Under the pieces are notes generated by a model. That model had not been told where the DNA came from. It did not search any database and was given only the letters and a program-made list of their open reading frames with translations. The translations under genes and the position numbers were made by a program. DNA of 64,000 nucleotides from Andrena cerasifolii (Eukaryota; Arthropoda; Insecta; Hymenoptera; Andrenidae). Shown piece by piece: positions 47,707 to 61,599 of the stretch. The DNA is taken from NCBI RefSeq assembly GCF_050908995.1, contig NC_135119.1, forward strand, positions 15,252,001-15,316,000. The letters run 5' to 3'. The first letter of the stretch is position 1. Every line of letters begins with the position of its first letter.

Positions 47707-50543
47707 CACCCTTAAAAACGATGTTTACCATTTTCAGCGATTGTTTTGGTATTCCCGAGAAATGGAAAAGTTATTTATCACCTGATTATTCTGTACAAGC
47801 CCCCAAAAGGACGCGAACATCCTGGACATCTGCGGTGTAAGAGAGGTGGCTGACAAAAACCGTGCGATGATAAGAAAAGATTACGCGAGGAGGCACGCGT
47901 CGTTAAGAACGGCACACGACAGACGGCGCATCAGTTTCAGGCACAATTCCCTCCATTAAGGAAGCTCACAGGTGGAGAGGGTCGTTAGTTAATACGTAAA
48001 CATCATCAATGTGTCCTTAGCAACGGGAGTCGGAGTCCGAGTCGAACTCTTTTTGCAGAGCGAGCCCGCGTCTCCGCGAACGACGTGAATTTCTTCATTA
48101 GAATCGGCCGGGGCGGCGCGGGGGTCATTATCTGGCCTGTAAACACCGTCCCCCCCATCAAAACGTCATCAGTTATACAGAATTGCAAAGAAATGGTAGC
48201 GAGCATGGCGTTGCTGGGTAAACTGCAAAAACGCGCAACAGCCGACCGGACGCGTGCATCAACTCGTGGCGTACCCGTTTCTCCATTAGGCCTGATTCGT
48301 AGCAACGCTTCGATCGGGCTCCGGTTTCGGTCGAATGCCATTCGATGCGATTTAAATTGGTCAACGCACCTGCGCTCCGCGGCGAGATATTGAATAATGT
48401 CCGCGCGGACTCTGACCTAACCCACATCCGCTTGCCTCGCAACTGGATCGCTAATGTCAGTTAAGCTTAGCGCTGGGCTGCTGTACAGGATGTCTCATGG
48501 AGCGCGAGCGTATGTAACTCGGAGCTTGAGATTTGGCACAACGCTGTATTGAATAAAAGATAATATATAGTTAACGGCTTCGAAATGATGTACAACCATC
48601 GCCGTCGCTTTTTAATCAGTTGCGAATCCCAAAGTTTGCGAGAAGACCAGAAGCGTGGTGGTAGCGCTGTTCCCGTCTCCTCGGCGTCGCCCGGTGTATT
48701 TGGCCGCGGCGTCCGGCGGATGTTCCCGCTGGGAGAGAGGGCAGCAGCAGCCAGGTTCGATCGGAGTCGTCGAATGGAGACAAACGGCAGCAGGGTAGTG
48801 GATACGCCGCGCCGCGTTACCTACGTTTTCAGAGATCTTGGCGGTGTCTCGGGGTCTAAATCCACATCCGAGTGGCGCGAGAAAACATAGCAAGATTAAT
48901 GATACGGCTGACACTAGGGAGAGGGTGCTGGCTAGCTGGCTGATTGGCGAGGCTGGCGTCGGCGTCGGGAACGGCGAGGAAACACCAACCGCAGGAATAG
49001 CTTTGCTACTTTTCGCCGCGTCCACCGCGCCGTGCGTTCCGCGCCCTCCGCCCCGCTCTGAGTTGCATACTTGTCAATCATTTCGCCGACGTGCACGAGG
49101 ATCCCGCGACACCTTGCATGCTGCACGCCCTTGTTCAGCTTGCTCGTGGGCGACGGTTTTTTGTAAACTCTCCTCTTCCTACACGCTGCCAAGTTTGCCG
49201 TTCGCCTTTCCTCAAGCGTGCCCATTTAGTTCTAGGTAAGCCGGAAAACATCAGATTCACCCTTCGAATCTGAAATTTCTGCTTCCAAAGACGCGCCGAA
49301 GACAATGCGGCAATTCAAAGGCGCCAGCGTCGGATGAATTTCGCGAATCGAGTACATCTTTTGGCTAGGCGACTTTTTCCAGCGCGACGGGGAAGAAGCC
49401 GGAAAGGGTAGAGAAAAAGAGTTACAGAAACGCTATTGAGCCTGGAGTTTTTGCGGCGAGGTAATTACGGTTTATATATATATATATATATATTCGTTTT
49501 CTTGTTATAATGCATAGCTATCTGATTAGTTTTCGTAAATTACGTCGTTCCACATTTTCTTGGTAGGAATGATTGATGAATTCCTGCCGATTAACATTCC
49601 GGCCCGACACCAGCCACTCATTAGCTGGCGAGATTGTACCGCGCCGTATTAAAAATACTACGGTTCTGCCGTTTCATTAGTAGCGAATCGTTCACGTTTA
49701 GCCCATTCATGCGTTCCCTCGCTATTAAGTAATCCGCCAGACGATGTCTCATTGTTTACTCTCGCTCCACGCAAAGCATCAACGGTCATTCCATCAGCGA
49801 TAAACAAAAATACTTTTTTACGATAAACAAACTTCCATTGCAGTAAAATCTGTGCGTGTTATCTTCTGCTACACCTGTCCAAGTAGGTGTCACCTAAATC
49901 CCTATTTCAGTCTCTCTTATTTCACCAAAATCTATTAAAGCTCTTCAGACCCTGCAAGTCGAAATGCAGATTGAGAACAGGATGATCGTCGGACGGTGGA
50001 TTCAGTTGCCGAAACACACGCAGACTCATGGTACTCTAGTAATAAAACCGTCAGAATGGATGGAGCGCACGTAGGGCGAGGCAGGCGCCCAATAATCGGT
50101 TTGGAGATGCAGCAGTTACCGCGACACTTAGGAGTCGTCACGTGCGTCGAGTGGTTAGCAGAGCAAGCGAACGGGGTTAACTGAAACGGAGCGGTCCGCG
50201 CAAACAGCACAACCCCCGTCGGATTCGTCGCTGGTGACTGATGGCACCTCCTCGATCACGAAAGATCCCCCGACGCTCCTCGAAACGTCGCCACACGCCG
50301 ACACTTGCTGCCAGAGGGGACCGTAGAGTCGTAGAGCTATGCAAACTCACGTACGATACAGATCATGCTAATTCCAGATCAGCTGCCACTCCGAATAGGT
50401 CCTCTCTTTCGTAGGCCTCTTCCACTGATAGAGATTCATCTCCTTCCTATCCCTGTCTCCTACCATTCAATCCCAAATGGTCATTCTCTTTGCCAAGCTG
50501 CGCTGACATTCGTCTCGGCCACTTGGTGGGCAGAAAAGTTCCC
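47707..50543. other. intergenic DNA, no gene seen
   Basis: GC-rich at 48.6-49.2 kb with frames open on both strands. A TA microsatellite lies at 49472-49494. No exon recognised. Confidence 0.45.
49472..49494. repeat. TA dinucleotide repeat
   Basis: An uninterrupted run of about 11 TA units. Confidence 0.9.
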
Positions 50544-50547
50544 TTAA

Positions 50548-51273
50548 GGGGGTAGGTTACCCTCAAAATTTGCAAAAATTGCTTTTTAGGACTTTGCATT
50601 TTTCCCCAGCTACATCTCTTCTACGGATTTTAAGCGTAACCGAGCTCCGAAATTCTAAAAAAAACGAAGGAATTACAGTAAAAAATGTACGAGCCTGCAC
50701 ACAAGGTCGGATAACGATGTCCAACTTTAAACGCGATTTCCCGGAAACTACGTTTTCCAAAACGGTGAACATAAAATCTCGAAAACCGCTCGAACGATTT
50801 GAATGAAAATTTACAGGGAGCTGCAGGGAACTATTCCCGTCCAGGTATTGGGAGCACATTTTCAATATAAATTCTTAAAAGAAAAGATAAAAAATATTTC
50901 TCCCACAGAAAAAGGAAAAAATCAGAAACATCAACATAAAAATTGTATTAATTTTTTTTTAACAAAATTTTGCTTCCTGCAGAAGATGCATACTGTCTTA
51001 CAGATTATAAAAATGCCTTTACTTTGTGCTCTAGGTAATTCACCTGTCCGGAATCGTGTTCACCATCAAACGGTGCATCGCGTACACGCTCTCACATTTA
51101 TATTTATAACTTCCTTTCCTATAAATGTATTTAAAATTTCCTTCTTGCGCATTAAAGTCAACGAAATGAGGGTTAAAAGGTAAAACAAAAATTATCTCTA
51201 TATTCATTTATTACTTCGGAATGTGCGTTCGAAGGAGGGCCTGATTTTGGGCTGTTGAGGGTAACCAACCCCC
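50548..51273. mobile_element. TTAA-flanked GGGGGTAGGTTACCCTC element
   Basis: GGGGGTAGGTTACCCTCAA at the left mirrors GGGGGTTGGTTACCCTCAA from the right. TTAA lies at 50544-50547 and 51274-51277. The 726-bp AT-rich body has a plus-strand frame of 126 codons (50803-51183) that resembles no transposase. piggyBac-type mobilisation is inferred from the target. Confidence 0.75.
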
Positions 51274-54200
51274 TTAAGCTGTAGCTTGAAGAAAAGCGAG
51301 GATGCGGGCTGCGTTTATTACATTCGGCGGCTGGAAACTCGATAAGATCGACGAGCGAGATCTCTGTCTCCGACGAAACCATTTGAAGAAAATTGAACCG
51401 GCAAAGGCATCAAACATCCAGGCTTTCAATTTCTTTTTTCACGACACTCCTTTAAGAAATAAAGCAGCGGCTGTCGAACACGCGCTCCGGAGGAGGTCCG
51501 GCTCGCTCGTACGCGTCCGTCAGTCAACTCGTCCCTCTTCGGATCCTTCTTAATTATATCCCGTAATTCATAATTATTATGCACGAACTGATACGTACCC
51601 ACGGAGGGGTAGGTGGGGGTAGAGGGGCGCGTCCGCGTGGACTGGTCGATCGGTTCGGACCGGATACAGGGATATCTCGTATTTTCAGGTGGACAGATAG
51701 TCATCAATTTAAGGCTCGGATCAAGAAGATATAATGAGTGTAGAGGTTGGTGGGACGTCCTGAGCCGCGGTGGCGTGCGTTCAGCAGATTGGTAGAGAAA
51801 CGAGGAGGAAGGTGGCTTTTGATGCGTGTGTCTGGCCTTCGGACTCTGCATGGATCTTGTATCGGACGTGGACAGAAAGAGGTCGGCATAGATCTGACGC
51901 GATGAGCGCCGCTGCGCTATAATATTAATGATGACTGGCTTGCCCCCTTAGAGCAGCCTATCTATTTCGTTCTGTCCCGGACTGTCTTGTTCCTCCGGGA
52001 TGCAATTTCTCGATAATTCCCCGCCTTCCTGCAGTTCGCCGATTTGCCTGCTCGCACTCGTTAATATTAATAAGCTGGTTAATATTAATATTGATACCTC
52101 CGTTAATAGCGATGGGTATCGGTGGCGTGGATGCCCTACAGTTACCAGTGCCTGTGTTCCCCGGCGCAGCTTGTCAAGTGCCAGTCAGATTGGCATTTCA
52201 AACTGATCAGCTTCAGCCGTAGGTAGCGAAAGTACGAACCTTTCGAACGATGGAATTGTCAGCAGGTGAGAATTACGTCTCGAAGGTCGCAAAGCCTTCC
52301 GAGGCTTCTGCCTTACTGGCGCCAGCGCTCTCTGTGAAACTCTTTCGGCTGGATTAACACCAGGAATTACGAGATTATCGTACACTGGGAACGTTCTGAT
52401 TCAGAGAATCCTAGCCAAGATAATGAGAAAATAACGTTTCCCTGCAAGTTTGCAATAAAGCGAACAGGACAGCGGAATGTTGCTCGATCGCGTGTAGTAA
52501 GTTTCCCAATAAATCTTTCTGCATACTTGGTTTGCACATTAGTCACTGCTCGTTCAACTCGTTTTTCCGCGGCAGTACTATTCGCTGAAACCCTAGAGGA
52601 ATAGTGTCATTGACTGTTCCACGATCGCGCGCTACGATTAATGAGAAATGGAGAGCCACTCAGGAAGTCCACTATATTTCTAACAAGTGCATAAATATTT
52701 AATGCGCTCGGAGCATGGTAGGATGCGTCCCAACGAAATCCCTCTGCATCGTGAACAATCATTTACCTTAGGTCGTTGAGCAGCATGGGCTATCCTCCTC
52801 TACTCGTTACACGTAACTACGTAGCACTTATTTATAGAACGCTATAAATAAAAGCAGCGGCGTATTAATTTGCGAATTTATTCAGCTGGGAAGAAACAAA
52901 GTTCGAAACAGCGGAGTGGACGCAGTGTATCTGAACGCGTGCAACTGGACGAATGGAAAGTCCATCTCGAGCGTCTGGTTTTCTCCCTTTGTGAAATCCA
53001 TCAAGTCAAGCCCAGAAAAATGCTCAGATATGCAATTAATTACGGGTTCTAGCCGAAGCCGAGGAAAGGGGAGGAAAAGAAAAAAAAAAATGAAATAGCC
53101 AAGATGGTTCTGGCGTCTTACGTGACCATTTCTAGGCAGCTGAACCGGGGGATGCCCGGCCCACTGGCTTAGAAGTATACCGCTCGTAAGTCACGTGGGA
53201 AGATAATTAGCGTTCTCCAAGAGGGACCTGAATTTTCGGTAAAATGGCGTCACACCCGCAGGCACGCCGGACGGTCCAAAGTTTTCCACAGATGTACGAA
53301 AGATCAGATTCATTCCACAATAAGCCCTCGTTCTCTCGGCGACTTTTACTTCCCTCACTGTTTCACGATCCTTGCAGGAAAATGAAATTTCGAAAAGAAG
53401 ACGACCGAGGTATTCGTGGATGCCCGTTGGTCGGAGGAGGATTTAGCAAGGCGTAGAGAAGAAAGACAGTGTGCTCGTAAAATGCGAGCCAGCCAACAAA
53501 CCGTATCCTGCGGGGAAAAATGGCCGTGGCCCTGACCACCTGCTGCCACTTTGATACCGCCGCTAGAATCTCATTTAGCCGTGTAATTCCGACGTTCATT
53601 GACGATGGATCGTCCCGTCTCTGAAGCATTGTAGGTGTACTGAAACACTCCGTAACTTCTAATATATGATCGATCAAGAAGAACGAGCGGAACATCGTAC
53701 GCGTACAGCGTTACCGGAGACCCTTGTGCGCGGGAACAAGTCCTCTCCGTCTGGGAAAATAAATATTCCAACCGATTTTCAAGCGGCATTCAAAGAGACG
53801 ACGTTGTAACAGAGACCCTGCGGTCTATGAACATTTCACCGCCGATGTCGTCCATATTATCGAGCTGTACTACTGGGGAACTACAGGACAACGTGTCCAA
53901 GCTCTCAAGGACTACAGTGGACTCTTGTTTCCTTCTCCGCCTATCCGTCGAAAAAGTTCAGCTATGCGAATAAAGTCGACAGTACATAACGGCAGTCGAA
54001 ACGCAACCGAACGTCTCTGCTAAGGACCAACCAGCGACTCACTGTGAAGAGCTACTCGGCGCGGCACCTGATTTGCGCGGAAGACAATGATTCGGCTCTC
54101 CCGCCCGCTAACAATGAATAGCCCGCTGATTGTTTGCGCCGCGTCACGGTTTTACAGTCGCGTTTAATTCAATTTGCGAGTGACTTACGATGTCTGTCAT

Positions 54201-54356
54201 TAGTCATCGTGAGGCGCGCGCCTCCTAGCCCGGCTTCTTCGCGTTCTCCGCCGGCCGAACCACCGTTCCCGAAGAAGAAGAAGAGGCTGGAGGACGGGTC
54301 CAGGCGGATTTACACGGATCTCGGCCGTTCGCGGCGATTATAGGCCAAGAATGAAC

Positions 54357-54386
54357 CTCATCAGGTGAATCGAGTCGAAATGGTAC
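54357..54386. repeat. duplicated motif, copy 1 (CTCATCAGGTGAATCG)
   Basis: CTCATCAGGTGAATCG is followed by a variable six-base stretch and AAATGGTA. The same arrangement recurs at 54758. The core includes a CAGGTG E-box. Confidence 0.6.
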
Positions 54387-54757
54387 CGACGACGCAACGC
54401 CATTAATACACTCTGCCATTTTGTTGGGCCGAAGGCGAAGGGAGATAGCCCGAAGTCCACAGGATTGAAAAATCAGCGGGAGAATATTGTAAAATGTAAC
54501 GTGCCGGGAGAATATTAAGATTCGCCGACAGAAGGAAACAGGCTTTCCTGTGGTTTAAAAGTGAGCTTATACAATTTACATTTAAGTACTCGTCCCGCCT
54601 TCTTTCGTCGAGCCTGTTCATCCTCTATAACGGCGTACCAAGTCGACTAGTTGGACGAAAGGACCCCGAAGGCGGCGGAGCGAGGTCGAAAGGGCTGCTC
54701 GGGCCCAAGCCGTCAATTGATGCGCGGCACAATGCCGGATATCGTTTGAGAATGCTG

Positions 54758-54787
54758 CTCATCAGGTGAATCGGCCGCAAATGGTAG
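54758..54787. repeat. duplicated motif, copy 2 (CTCATCAGGTGAATCG)
   Basis: The second copy is identical for 16 bases and then for AAATGGTA after a short variable stretch. It lies 401 bp from copy 1 in the same orientation. Confidence 0.6.
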
Positions 54788-55971
54788 CCAGCTAATAAGT
54801 GTTTATTATTCGACCGGTGTTCGTACACGTGGTCGTCTGTACGTAAATACGGAAGAACGGGGGCCGATGGGAGGGTACAAAGGAGAGAGAGAAAGTTACT
54901 GTTAGACTGTTGAGCGCCCGAGCCGACCGTGGATGACCGAGCGGATTCGTTGCTCGAGTCTAGACTCGAGCGGACTCCTGATCATGCAGAGGGAACGAAC
55001 AGCCGGGGCAACGCTCCGTTGCTTCGTTGCTTGGCTTTACACGCCGCCGCGCCACAGATCCAATTTTACCGCCAGCTGCGGGGCAATACGCGCCCTGGCG
55101 CAAGCCTTTGCTCACTGGCAACTGTGCGATCCGCAACCGACGCGGATGGTCCAGCAAGTTTCCAAGTTCGACGACGCGGGATAAGGAAGGAGGCCAGTTT
55201 CCAACTTCCACGCTGGGAATGGTATCGAAGAATGATGTGGGAATCGGTCCGGCTTCAAGTATCGATGGACATTGATGTTCAAAGTTGTATAAGAGACAAA
55301 ACGAACAAAGGACTGCATCTGGCGTTGCCTGCTTCTGGCTTGTTAATAAATAGGTGTATGCCGAAGGCTATGGAAGTTTATACGTACAGGAATGATGCAT
55401 CGCGCCAAACGAATAGCTTACACCCAGCTTCTTGCATTCGTCGCTCATCGCCCACGTTGTTTCGCTGCAATTACCCTCTCCCCTAGCCCGGGTCCCTCGT
55501 CTACTGTCAAGGACGAAGGAACAAGGAGCGCAAAGTTTGAAGGACACTCTTCGCTGGCAGAGACACGTATACCATGTATACACTCGCGGGTCGTGGCAGG
55601 GAATATACGGCAGCGTGGATCGCGAGTCGCCGCGGAGAACGAGGAAGAGAGGAGCGAAAGGAGGAGAGGAATGGAGGGCCACGAGCGAGAGCGGGAGAAA
55701 GAAATAAGGAACGGTGGAAAGAAATGAAAGGCTGTCAGAGCGGAGAAGAAAGGAAAGAAGCGAGGAGAAATAGAGGGAGAGAAAGAGCTCTAGGAGGGTA
55801 TTAGTTGGTCTGAAGGGTGGATGCGAAGAAAGAGAGTTCCCTCTTTCTTATATATTTTTTCTTATATTCTTCGGCGTTCCTTGGGAAAAGTTTGTTGTTT
55901 GAAGCAGCGCTCTGCCTCTCGCGATCATTAATCATGCCGAGTTTTGGTTTGACTAGCAGCACCGCCGGCAT

Positions 55972-55972
<1 letters not shown>

Positions 55973-56006
<34 letters not shown>

Positions 56007-56011
56007 TCTCC
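55973..56011. repeat. CT dinucleotide repeat
   Basis: About 17 CT units (GA on the other strand) followed by more pyrimidine-rich sequence to about 56030. Confidence 0.9.
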
Positions 56012-56661
56012 TCCCTCCCCACTCTAGCTGTTTCTCTCTTTCTCCTATCGTGGCTCGTTCCTGTTACGTTGGGTTCCTTCAGCAACGCCAACCTCGCAGC
56101 TTTCCAGGGGAAAGAAAGAGGGTAGTCGGGCAGAGGTGGGGTTGCTTCGTTTCTACCCCTCTCGCTGATCCCCCAATCTCCTGCCGCTTTGCGCGGGTCC
56201 CACCGTGTCCCCCCACGTACGAAGACGTCAGCTATTCGGAAATATCATAGAGGGGTGCCAGCGTAGAAAAGGAAACCCTTGGCCTCCACCTCCTCAGCCT
56301 CTCTCCCCCTTTGCTTCGCCCTCCACGGTGCGCACCGCCAACTGGGGCTGCCGATTTCTTTCTCCGCGTGCCATGCCACTGTGTAAAGCTTTTCTGGATG
56401 GTAATAATATTATTCGGCAACTTTCTCCTCACACTCAAAGTCGAGTTGCTCCCTTGTACATTTTTGTCGAGGGGTCGAATGCAATGACGTTGGTTCGAAT
56501 CTATGTATTTCTTTCTTTTGCATAGAAATTGCAAGAAAAAAATAGATATCAAGATACCTATGCGTTATGACAGAGAGAGGATCTACTTTTTATGCCAGCT
56601 CGAGGAAGTTAACAGCAATTAAAACGTGGTTGCCGTCGAAGGTTTTGGCCATGCCTACTTA

Positions 56662-57759
56662 CAAGGAGAGTAGTTTAGGTGTCCGCCTCCGATCATTTTG
56701 ATTTTTGGATATCTTATAGAGAACAGAAAAATAAGAAATAAGAAAATCTGAAGAGTGTATAAACAAACTGCTATCTCATTGTCAGCGTGGTAAAAATAGC
56801 AGAAAAAGTGAAATCTTGTAAAATGTAGTTAGCCACGTACACATGTATGTTCCATACGAAATAAAACCACTGTCGATCCATTAACAATTGACGTCGTCTA
56901 AATTGATTAATTTTCTCAATTGTGTGATCCTATAGTGTGCTAAACAATAGCAAGCACAAATCTAATAAGTAAATTACTCCTTTTCAGAACTACCATATGT
57001 TTATAAACGAAAAAACAAGAATTGAACTTGCACATACTATTTTACTTTTACCAAAATGTTTCTAAATATATTTTAAGGTCTTCGCATACATTGAAACTAA
57101 TTACGATAGCCAATCACGTTAAGGGCGCAGTGCGCCGCTTGCAATAGAACGTAGCGCTACAGACACCTCGTACTCGAAATGGCAATTTTCTTCACGCTAG
57201 AAGTAATATCTAGTATACAAAAGGAAATTATATGCGTATCAGATATGTTTTGTTTAGAATTTTATTTCTAGATAACTTGAGAACTACATTTCCCTGTAGG
57301 AGGACACCTTACTATAAGTAAGCTTCAATAATAATTATATTTCTTAATTTGTAGGAAATACAAATTCTGATTTATCAGTATTTTCGGTTCGGCTGTGAAG
57401 TATAAGAAAATAAATTTGCATGAAAATAGATGAAGATTTACAAGAATCATTAACAAAAATAACAATTTCTTATGTATTATTTAAACAAATGGACTTTTTG
57501 AAAATCTGGCGAGTCAGTCATATTTCGCATTCAAAGACACAAAATTCGTCCATTGACACTATTCCCCTATCTCTATTAGTTCTCGAGATATTCCACAAAA
57601 ATGATTTTTCAACCCTAACTTTGAACGCAGTTTTCACCCCCCCCCCCAAATATGAGAACGGGGAAAAATAAAAAAACACTTTTATCTTATTTTTCGGTCC
57701 TCTATAACATATCCAAAAATCAAAATGATCGGAGGCGGACACCTAAAATACTCTCCTTG
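56662..57759. mobile_element. CAAG-ended element flanked by TTA (family 3)
   Basis: CAAGGAGAGTAGTTTAGGTG at the left mirrors CAAGGAGAGTATTTTAGGTG from the right. TTA lies at 56659-56661 and 57760-57762. TIRs of about 55 bp include GGCGGACACCT-type sequence. The 1098-bp AT-rich body has no transposase; a run of ten or more C lies near 57640. Confidence 0.8.
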
Positions 57760-57762
57760 TTA

Positions 57763-58879
57763 GCAGAAATAATTCAATGCTATTGTAGCTATAGACGGAG
57801 ATCTGCAGTACGATAAATGATACTATTTTATGGGCCGCTAATGCTGCAAGAAATGGTATCAGATGGAACAGTTTTGATATCGCGGCGAGTGAATAATGCA
57901 CTCTTTCAAATCTTGTACACGATCGTAACCTTTAAACCTACGTAGGCCGCGTACATTCTTTTAATAGAATGGCGGCAACATGCACGGCGAAAATCTCAAC
58001 AATAGGTACCAAACAACTGTTCTGTTTACTCTGTTGATTTCCTATTGGATCGGGTACATCAAGAACTTCGGTGGACGTCGTGTTGTTGTTCCAACCGCTG
58101 GCTGGCCGTCCATCACTGACATCGCGCTTGATCCGTTACCAGTTCCTCCAGCATTACCACGTTACAAAATACCCGAGTGCTAGTTGGCGGACCTACGAAT
58201 CGAATAGAGGCAATTTTCAACCACTCGGGCCTTTCAGAATCGAGAAGCTAACCGAGCCAGTAAATGAAAGACAGTTTCACGAAGGAGTAGTACAACGAAA
58301 ACAGTCGCGGATACGAAAGCTAAGATTGGAGAGCGATAGGTTCGATCGGCGAATTTCGCCAGGATAATGATCGCTGACAGGGTGGAAGAGAGGAGATTCG
58401 CAGACAAGAGTCGCGTTAGCGGGGAATCTCATTGGTCTATTTAAAGGCACGTTCACGCAACGGTGTCGGGTTGAGCCGAGGCGAAGCCATACCTGTGGAT
58501 CGGTGCCTGGAAAGTTAGGGGTCCCGGTGCAGTTGATTAACGATGTGAGCGTCCAGGTCGAGGTGGGTGGCGCATGCCTTTGTGACAGCACGGCCGCTCC
58601 TCCGCTCCACGACATCGCCACCGTTGCTATCACGGATTATTATAACTCGTACGTTTCATCTGGTACCTCCATCGACCGTTCGGTAGACACCGACGCGCTC
58701 CCCGGCTATCGTCACGTCCGTTTGTCCGCGCGTTCGGATAAAATCAACCGATTCTCCCAATCTTGCCGAGGGGACCAGGAGAAGTTCGTCACCCGAACGA
58801 CCGCCACCTCTTCCGAGCCACGCGAATCCTTCCTCATTCAAGTATCTCACGTTGGCAGTTAGGTACTTCGTTCAGTGAC

Positions 58880-58923
<44 letters not shown>

Positions 58924-61540
58924 ACTAGGGAAGCATCTTCGAATTCAGTGGACAAGAACGCGAATCCGACGTCACGATGAAGCTCTAGGAGCCGGTAGAA
59001 ACAACCAGGAGAGAATCCATTTTGCGAAATGAGTGTGGTCGAACGACACCGGGACGAGAGAGAAGAAGGAAGGCGGGTAAAAAGGATAGGGGTCGATCTG
59101 ACGAGGGTACCTACCCTATATTGGCAGGCGTGGCTGCGGGATGCAGGGTGCAAGAGGACTTGGAGGGATCGCTGATTGGTTCTCTTCGAACGGAATCGAC
59201 TAGGGGAGAAAGAGAGAGATGAAGAGTGGAAGGCAGCGAGGAGAACGAGAGGGAGAGACAAAGCTGGCGAACATGGGGTCTATGAAAGCTGAGCTGTCGA
59301 AGGGGTCGAAAGGGAATACGTCCTACTGCCGAGGAGGGCGACCCTTGTTCGCGCAACACGGGCCCTTAATAAAATGCGCATTTATACGAGCCTCTTGCGC
59401 GCCGATATTGGCTCGAATAGAATTTGCAACGAGGCTTAGCGGCTTAACCGAAACACCCGACCGCTGATTAAATACCGCTTGGACTTTGCTCCGACGCCGG
59501 CCCCGCTTTAAATTGATATCCACGGCATACGATCGTCTTTCTTTAGTCCCTGGCTAATTTATTGTTCCGTGGAATAGAATTCTCATTTGCGAGAATTAAT
59601 TGAACACGCACGTACTGTCCCCAGACGCAAAGAAAATCAGTGACACATTGAGATTCATCGTTTGCTCTTGGATTCGTCGTTTTTCCCTGCAGGTTCGCGT
59701 CCTCTGAATTTCCATAACTGTCACGAGGAGAACGGAGGAAAACCGTCGGAAATGGTCTCCTTTGATAACGTCGTTCAGAAGCGGAAGAGCCGCGCGAGAA
59801 GCCGTGGCGAGGGGCGTGGGACGACCAAGTTTCGCGGGGCGACGCGGCGGAGGGTGGAACGTAGCGAGGAGCGATCTCGGGCCTCTGGACGGGTGATTGA
59901 TTCGCTTTGAATGATTAAAGAACGCGGAAGAAGGGCGACAGGAAGGGGGTACGGAATAATAGCGTTCGATAGACTCATCAAACTTTCTCGAGGAAACTTT
60001 AAAGAGTCCCGTCCGGCTCTCCTGAGAAGTGGATGGATCATCGTGACTGTTCTCGATCGTCGTCGAGCGCTCCTCTAAAACTGGGCAAATTTGCCTCTGT
60101 TCCTTTCGTCATTCGCAGCTCGTACCTTCGGGCTACTTACCATCAAGTATCTGCTTTCTTTTAGAAATTATAAGCTTTATCGTAGAACAGATGTAAGCAC
60201 GAACGATTTCCCCTACATTCCTGGAATCAGCCACTTAGGTACGTAACAAAAATTCTGTGGCGATTACCGTTATTCTCATTCGAAGCACGTAATGAGATAT
60301 TGACGGTAGCGTGATTCGAAGAACAGCCGAAGATGAGGCACAGAAATGGGAGAAAGGGGTTGAACAGAAGATAGGCAAATGGACTTTCTTCCTGCGCAGT
60401 TTCGGAATTTGAATAATTTATAGGTTGTAAATAACGACGATTGTAATGAACCGGAACGAGACCTCATTGTGGCATGATCGGTAGCCTGCAGTACTCGCAG
60501 GAGAATGTCGGTGGTCGGATCGCAGTATATGGCCGGGCCCCCGGTAGCCTGCACCCAGCCCGTGCTAGCCAAAGGGTTGTAGCCTCGTGATTTATTGCCG
60601 TGCGAATCGAATTTTTTCTTACAGAAGAAAGTATCCGCAATGGGGGACTGCGGCGGGTGGTAAGTTTCGCAGACGGCAGGCAACGAAAGGGTAAAATAGG
60701 TCAAAGAAATTTCCACGTCCTCCCGAGATCCGTCCTCGGCTGCTTGCCTTGGAACTTCTAAATTCATTTGTCAGTCTGTTTGAAAACTACGCGGAAGATG
60801 GACCTTCCAACAGAAATGATTTCTATTTCCTCGGAACTGTTTCTATTTATTTTTGCCAATCCTCCAAGTGAGTGCTGGGAAGTTTAAAGGTAAAAAGATA
60901 GTGGTATAACTGTAATGCAATCGCACCTTACCCCGGAATTCACACCTAAAACGATCAAGTGGAAGAAAAAAGGACTGATTTGCGTATCAGCAACTATCGC
61001 TGAGCCTACCGTGAGTACGGAAGACGGAATGAAAGATAGCGGTACTGCTTACGGAGGGTTATTGTGTGTCCATCGGTTACGGCTCATCAGCTGCTGTAAC
61101 TTCTATCTTCGCCTGGAGGAGGATCGGAGGTCCCAAGGCGCCAACTTCGCCCTGTTCCGCCTTCGTCATGTTTCCCACCTTCCTCCACGCTCTCCGTCCC
61201 AGCTATTCTATTCCGCCGCGTCCTCTGATTGCTGTAAATCTTCAAATTACCAATAAATACCGCAAATTGCCGGGCTCGTGCTACTCGGCAGGCAAACAGG
61301 CTCCTGGTCCCTGGTGGCTCGTAAACCTTGCCGAAAGTTTTCTACGAGTCTTTCCGCGTTTTCTCGGTCGCCGTTGCTCGCTACGTCTTTTGGGATTCGG
61401 CGAAAGCCGCAGATACCTTTAGATGATTCTGACCGAGAACATTTCTTTCAGAGAAAATGTTAATTTCAGTTAGAATGGAGACGATGCTTTACCAACACTG
61501 TGCTATTTAACTAAATAATAGCAAAATATAGTCGATCCCC
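57763..61540. other. intergenic DNA, no gene seen
   Basis: Mixed composition, with a long TA microsatellite at 58882-58922. Frames at 58503-58862 and 60276-60767 lack domains and overlap others. No Dfd start (MSSFLM type) was found. Confidence 0.45.
58882..58922. repeat. TA dinucleotide repeat
   Basis: About 20 TA units without interruption. In translation it gives Tyr-Ile runs, not a gene. Confidence 0.95.
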
Positions 61541-61599
61541 CTTAAGGGGGGTTCGCGCCTTGTTGGGCCGAAAAATAGGCAATTCTTTCTGACTTCTTT

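Larger units (their letters stand above)
51278..56658. other. intergenic DNA, no gene seen
   Basis: Largely unique-looking. It holds a duplicated 30-bp motif near 54357 and 54758 and a CT microsatellite at 55973-56011. A 185-codon frame at 54929-55486 overlaps frames on the other strand and has no recognisable domain. Confidence 0.45.

Noticed and set aside
58870..59261. Minus-strand frame with a Tyr-Ile run
   Set aside because: The run is the translation of a TA microsatellite.
61530..61548. CCCCCTTAAGGGGGG, considered as the tip of a TTAA-type transposon
   Set aside because: No mirrored partner end was found up or downstream, so no element can be delimited.
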